From contig NZ_JBHSBU010000001.1 in assembly GCF_042650885.1 (NCBI RefSeq), positions 3,534,001 through 3,598,000 on the forward strand: DNA of 64,000 bases, in the 5' to 3' direction. A program made the position numbers and the translations under genes. Origin of the DNA: Chitinimonas_A lacunae (GTDB taxonomy: Bacteria > Pseudomonadota > Gammaproteobacteria > Burkholderiales > Chitinimonadaceae). The notes below the pieces were generated by a model. The model worked only from the letters and a program-made list of their open reading frames with translations, ran no database searches and was not told where the DNA came from. Shown here piece after piece: positions 62,194 through 64,000 of this stretch. Within the stretch, counting starts at the first letter, position 1. Each line of letters starts with the position of its first letter.

Positions 62194-62913
62194 TCAGTCG
62201 GCGTGGTAGATCGGCAAGCCATCGAGCACCGGCGCATTGGCATCAAACACCAGCATGCGCACATCGGCCGTTGCAGCGAGCACGATCACGTCGATCAGCG
62301 AGTCGGGCATCCCTTGCCGTTGCATCAAGCGGCGCATGTCGGCGAGAGTGATGCCGACGAGTGACTGCAGGTTGGCATCGGACCAGGGGGTGTCGAGCAA
62401 CTTGACGCCGATTGCCCAGCTATCCGGAATGCGAAAGGCAACGAACAGGAAGTGGAGCGGCGTGCCGATATCGGCGAGTTGGGCGAGAAACTCGTTGGCC
62501 TCGATCGTGAGGTGCGTGCTGCTGATCTCGAAGCAGCGGCTGTAGACACCCGTCTGGAACCGGAGCCGTTCCACCACTGCGCGTGCGGCGTCGGCGGCGT
62601 ACAGATCCCCCACATGCCGTGGCTGGTCCATCTGCTTGGCCATGATCGCGTAGACCACCGCGCGGACGGTGCCGACACCCGAACAGCGGGCATCGAGTTC
62701 ATCGGGCACGGTTTGACCTTCCGTGATCAGCGCGAAGTCCTCGCAGAAGGTGCAGGGAAAGCGATCGATGTCGCCGTCCTTCAGATGTGCTTGTGACGGA
62801 TGGAGCGGCCGGTAGGCGAGCGGACAATCGGCTTCGTAATCGATGGCGACCAGTCGCTGGACGGACAGGTCGCTAAAGCCCCGGATGAACGGGTTGATGA
62901 GCGGTGAGGACAT
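62194..62913 (-). CDS. ICE early-region protein of unknown function
   Basis: The predicted protein has 239 residues from the ATG at 62913 (MSSPLINPFIRGFSDLSVQR). A mixed alpha/beta sequence with DRFPCTFCEDFALITEGQTV (CxxC) and FLFVAFRIPDSWAIGVKLLD. The family is not recognised. It is flanked by a leader hairpin upstream and the DUF932 gene downstream. No membrane span. Confidence 0.78.
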   Translation of the reverse strand: MSSPLINPFIRGFSDLSVQRLVAIDYEADCPLAYRPLHPSQAHLKDGDIDRFPCTFCEDFALITEGQTVPDELDARCSGVGTVRAVVYAIMAKQMDQPRHVGDLYAADAARAVVERLRFQTGVYSRCFEISSTHLTIEANEFLAQLADIGTPLHFLFVAFRIPDSWAIGVKLLDTPWSDANLQSLVGITLADMRRLMQRQGMPDSLIDVIVLAATADVRMLVFDANAPVLDGLPIYHAD

Positions 62914-62933
62914 GGGCGTTCTCCAGCGAGCGT

Positions 62934-62970
62934 GCTGGGGCGATTCCCTTGCCGGGATTGCCTCCCCAGC
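62934..62970 (-). promoter_or_regulatory. Leader hairpin of the 62194-62913 gene
   Basis: The stem GCTGGGG / CCCCAGC with inner ATTCCC / GGGAT starts 21 nt before the ATG. Confidence 0.55.
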
Positions 62971-63026
62971 AGGTTGAAAAATGGCTTCGACGATGCGCCC
63001 GCAACGGGGTCGATCGTTGAGCCGGT

Positions 63027-63057
63027 ACAAAAGGACATGCCCGGATCACCGGGCATG
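63027..63057 (-). terminator. Intrinsic terminator of the 63097-63489 gene
   Basis: A 9-bp perfect stem CATGCCCGG / CCGGGCATG with a 4-nt loop, followed on the minus strand by TCCTTTTGT. Confidence 0.75.
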
Positions 63058-63096
63058 GGTGGAGAAAGCGGGGATTGCGTGCCGGCATGCGAGCGT

Positions 63097-63489
63097 TCAC
63101 CAGCCTTCGTGGTGCAACAGCAGGTCAGCGATCACGCGACGACGCGCGAGATCGAGGCCGCTCAGATCAGAAAGACCAGCAAAGCCACAGCGCTTGAGCA
63201 TCGCGCCGCCTTCGCGGGCGTTGTAGAAGCTCACCATCGCCGAGAGAAAGAGGCGTTGACCGCGGCTCAGCACACCCAACGCATCGTTGAGCAGCAGAAC
63301 ATTGGGTCGCAGCTCCCCCTTGCTCGTCGCGTGCAGCAGACCTTCTTGCGTGCCGTCGCCGAACCATTCGGGACCGGCGAGCTGGACGCCGCGTTTCCAC
63401 GCCGCGAAAAACCGTTGCGGGGCCGTGGCAAAGTGCTGTTGCTCCAGCACGAACAGATCGATGGCTTCCTGGGGTAGTGCCTGGTTCAT
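63097..63489 (-). CDS. Small ICE protein of unknown function with structured-RNA leader
   Basis: The predicted protein has 130 residues from the ATG at 63489. Helical sequence: LPQEAIDLFVLEQQHFATAP, FFAAWKRGVQLAGPEWFGDG, NVLLLNDALGVLSRGQRLFL with SAMVSFYNAREGGAML. The family is not recognised. It is a single-gene transcript with its own terminator, and it shares the upstream structured RNA (copy C) with the radC and DUF3577 genes, implying the same control. Confidence 0.78.
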   Translation of the reverse strand: MNQALPQEAIDLFVLEQQHFATAPQRFFAAWKRGVQLAGPEWFGDGTQEGLLHATSKGELRPNVLLLNDALGVLSRGQRLFLSAMVSFYNAREGGAMLKRCGFAGLSDLSGLDLARRRVIADLLLHHEGW

Positions 63490-63526
63490 GGTTGACTCCG
63501 TCGGCTGAAGACAGGGATGGGGACGT

Positions 63527-63560
63527 GCTGCCAGGTCGAGGTGGGCGCGGCGCGGGCAGC
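63527..63560 (-). promoter_or_regulatory. Leader hairpin of the 63097-63489 gene
   Basis: The stem GCTGCC / GGCAGC lies about 38 nt before the ATG, between the structured RNA copy C and the start. Confidence 0.4.
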
Positions 63561-63577
63561 GAGGAGAGGAGGCATCG

Positions 63578-63689
63578 GCGCGATAGGCGCTCGTCCGCTG
63601 ATCGATGCGGTGCGGACGGTCGGTCACGCCAACACGGCGCGCAGCACTGACGACCGGAGCTGCCTGGGCATGCTGCTGACGACGTCAGC
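63578..63689 (-). ncRNA. Five-hairpin structured leader RNA, copy C
   Basis: Plus-strand arms. I: GCGC 63578-63581 with GCGC 63587-63590. II: GTCCGC 63593-63598 with GCGGAC 63612-63617. III: CGCC 63627-63630 with GGCG 63636-63639. IV: GCAGC 63641-63645 with GCTGC 63659-63663. V: GCTGAC 63675-63680 with GTCAGC 63684-63689. The loop GATGCGGTGCG next to stem II and the CTGGG after stem IV are shared with copies A and B. It is the most diverged copy. It starts about 89 nt before the ATG of the downstream gene. Confidence 0.65.
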
Positions 63690-64000
63690 GAGACATGGGC
63701 TCAGCATGCGAGCGGCACGACAGACCGTCGCGCGCGAAAAGGCACTTCGCGTCCCCCGCATTCCGGTGCGCGGCGCGGCGAGCGAGTCGAGGTCAAATGA
63801 CGAGCCGGACGAGATCAGGATGCCGAAGGCCCGCAGGCCTTCGGCTGGAGAAGAGCCATGCCACCTGTGGCTGTCGCCCGGCGGCCGTCGTCAACGCCGT
63901 GGGTCAGCAGTCGCACTCGGCTCGTGTCGTGGCGGGAGCCGACATTCATAGGCGTGTATCCACACACAAACGGCGCCCAGTGTTTCGCCGGCGGGCACCG
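63690..64000. other. Right-edge spacer
   Basis: No supported gene to the window edge. A promoter for the copy C transcript should lie at about 63690-63740. The ICE clearly continues beyond the window. Confidence 0.35.

Noticed and set aside
1..64000. CRISPR arrays
   Set aside because: No regularly spaced direct repeats are seen anywhere; repeated hairpins of the early region differ in sequence and lie in gene leaders.

Overview
The window suggests a GC-rich Gram-negative bacterium, most likely a betaproteobacterium. I base this on the left-hand housekeeping set (RhlE-type helicase, TerD, AhpD/AraC pair, FNR-box universal stress protein, LemA/TPM operon) and on a GI-type (ICEclc/PFGI-1-like) conjugation module. 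The genus cannot be fixed from sequence alone.

Layout. (1) 1-9.5 kb is chromosomal backbone with ordinary genes. (2) 10.2-17.0 kb is an unusual signalling cassette. It holds a membrane-anchored Ser/Thr kinase with TPRs, a sigma-54 activator with an FHA-like N-terminus, three tandem paralogues of an unrecognised protein ending in an FRFDPELEV motif, and one further unrecognised protein. (3) 17.4-20.1 kb is a decayed junction: a truncated LysR gene, an IS3-family deletion derivative and a broken H-NS-like gene. (4) From the integrase at 20.4 kb to the right edge is an integrative conjugative element (ICE) that runs out of the window.

The ICE. The integrase is followed by a MobH (TraI_2) relaxase, DUF3742, and a nearly complete leftward type IV secretion block (22-46 kb). 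In transcription order this block reads PilL, a coiled-coil protein, PFL_4693, lytic transglycosylase, PFL_4695, TraD, PFL_4697, [cargo gene], RAQPRD, PFL_4701, 4702, TIGR03750, 4703, 4704, 4705, TIGR03751 lipoprotein, TraC-like ATPase, two radC-like genes, PFL_4709, 4710, 4711, a small membrane protein and TraG. Cargo lies at 38.6-39.9 kb (putative PD-(D/E)XK protein) and 46.4-54 kb. The second cargo stretch holds an XRE regulator, a resolvase plus PstI/BsuBI-type restriction-modification module set among gene relics and inserted into an RHS gene, and a low-GC lone P-loop ATPase. At 54-63.5 kb is the leftward DNA-processing/early region: helicase, DUF6094 methylase, DUF3275, DUF3577/STY4534, DUF932 and several unknown genes.

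The most notable observation is RNA-level. Three copies of a five-hairpin structured RNA lie at nearly the same distance (about 90-105 nt) upstream of three ICE genes: radC copy 2, the DUF3577 gene and the gene at 63097-63489. Stem sequences differ between copies but pairing is kept. In addition, essentially every gene of the early region, and both radC genes, has its own GC-rich stem-loop just upstream of the ribosome-binding site. In the two radC leaders a second stem pairs directly with the Shine-Dalgarno sequence. This suggests pervasive RNA-structure-based control of early ICE genes.
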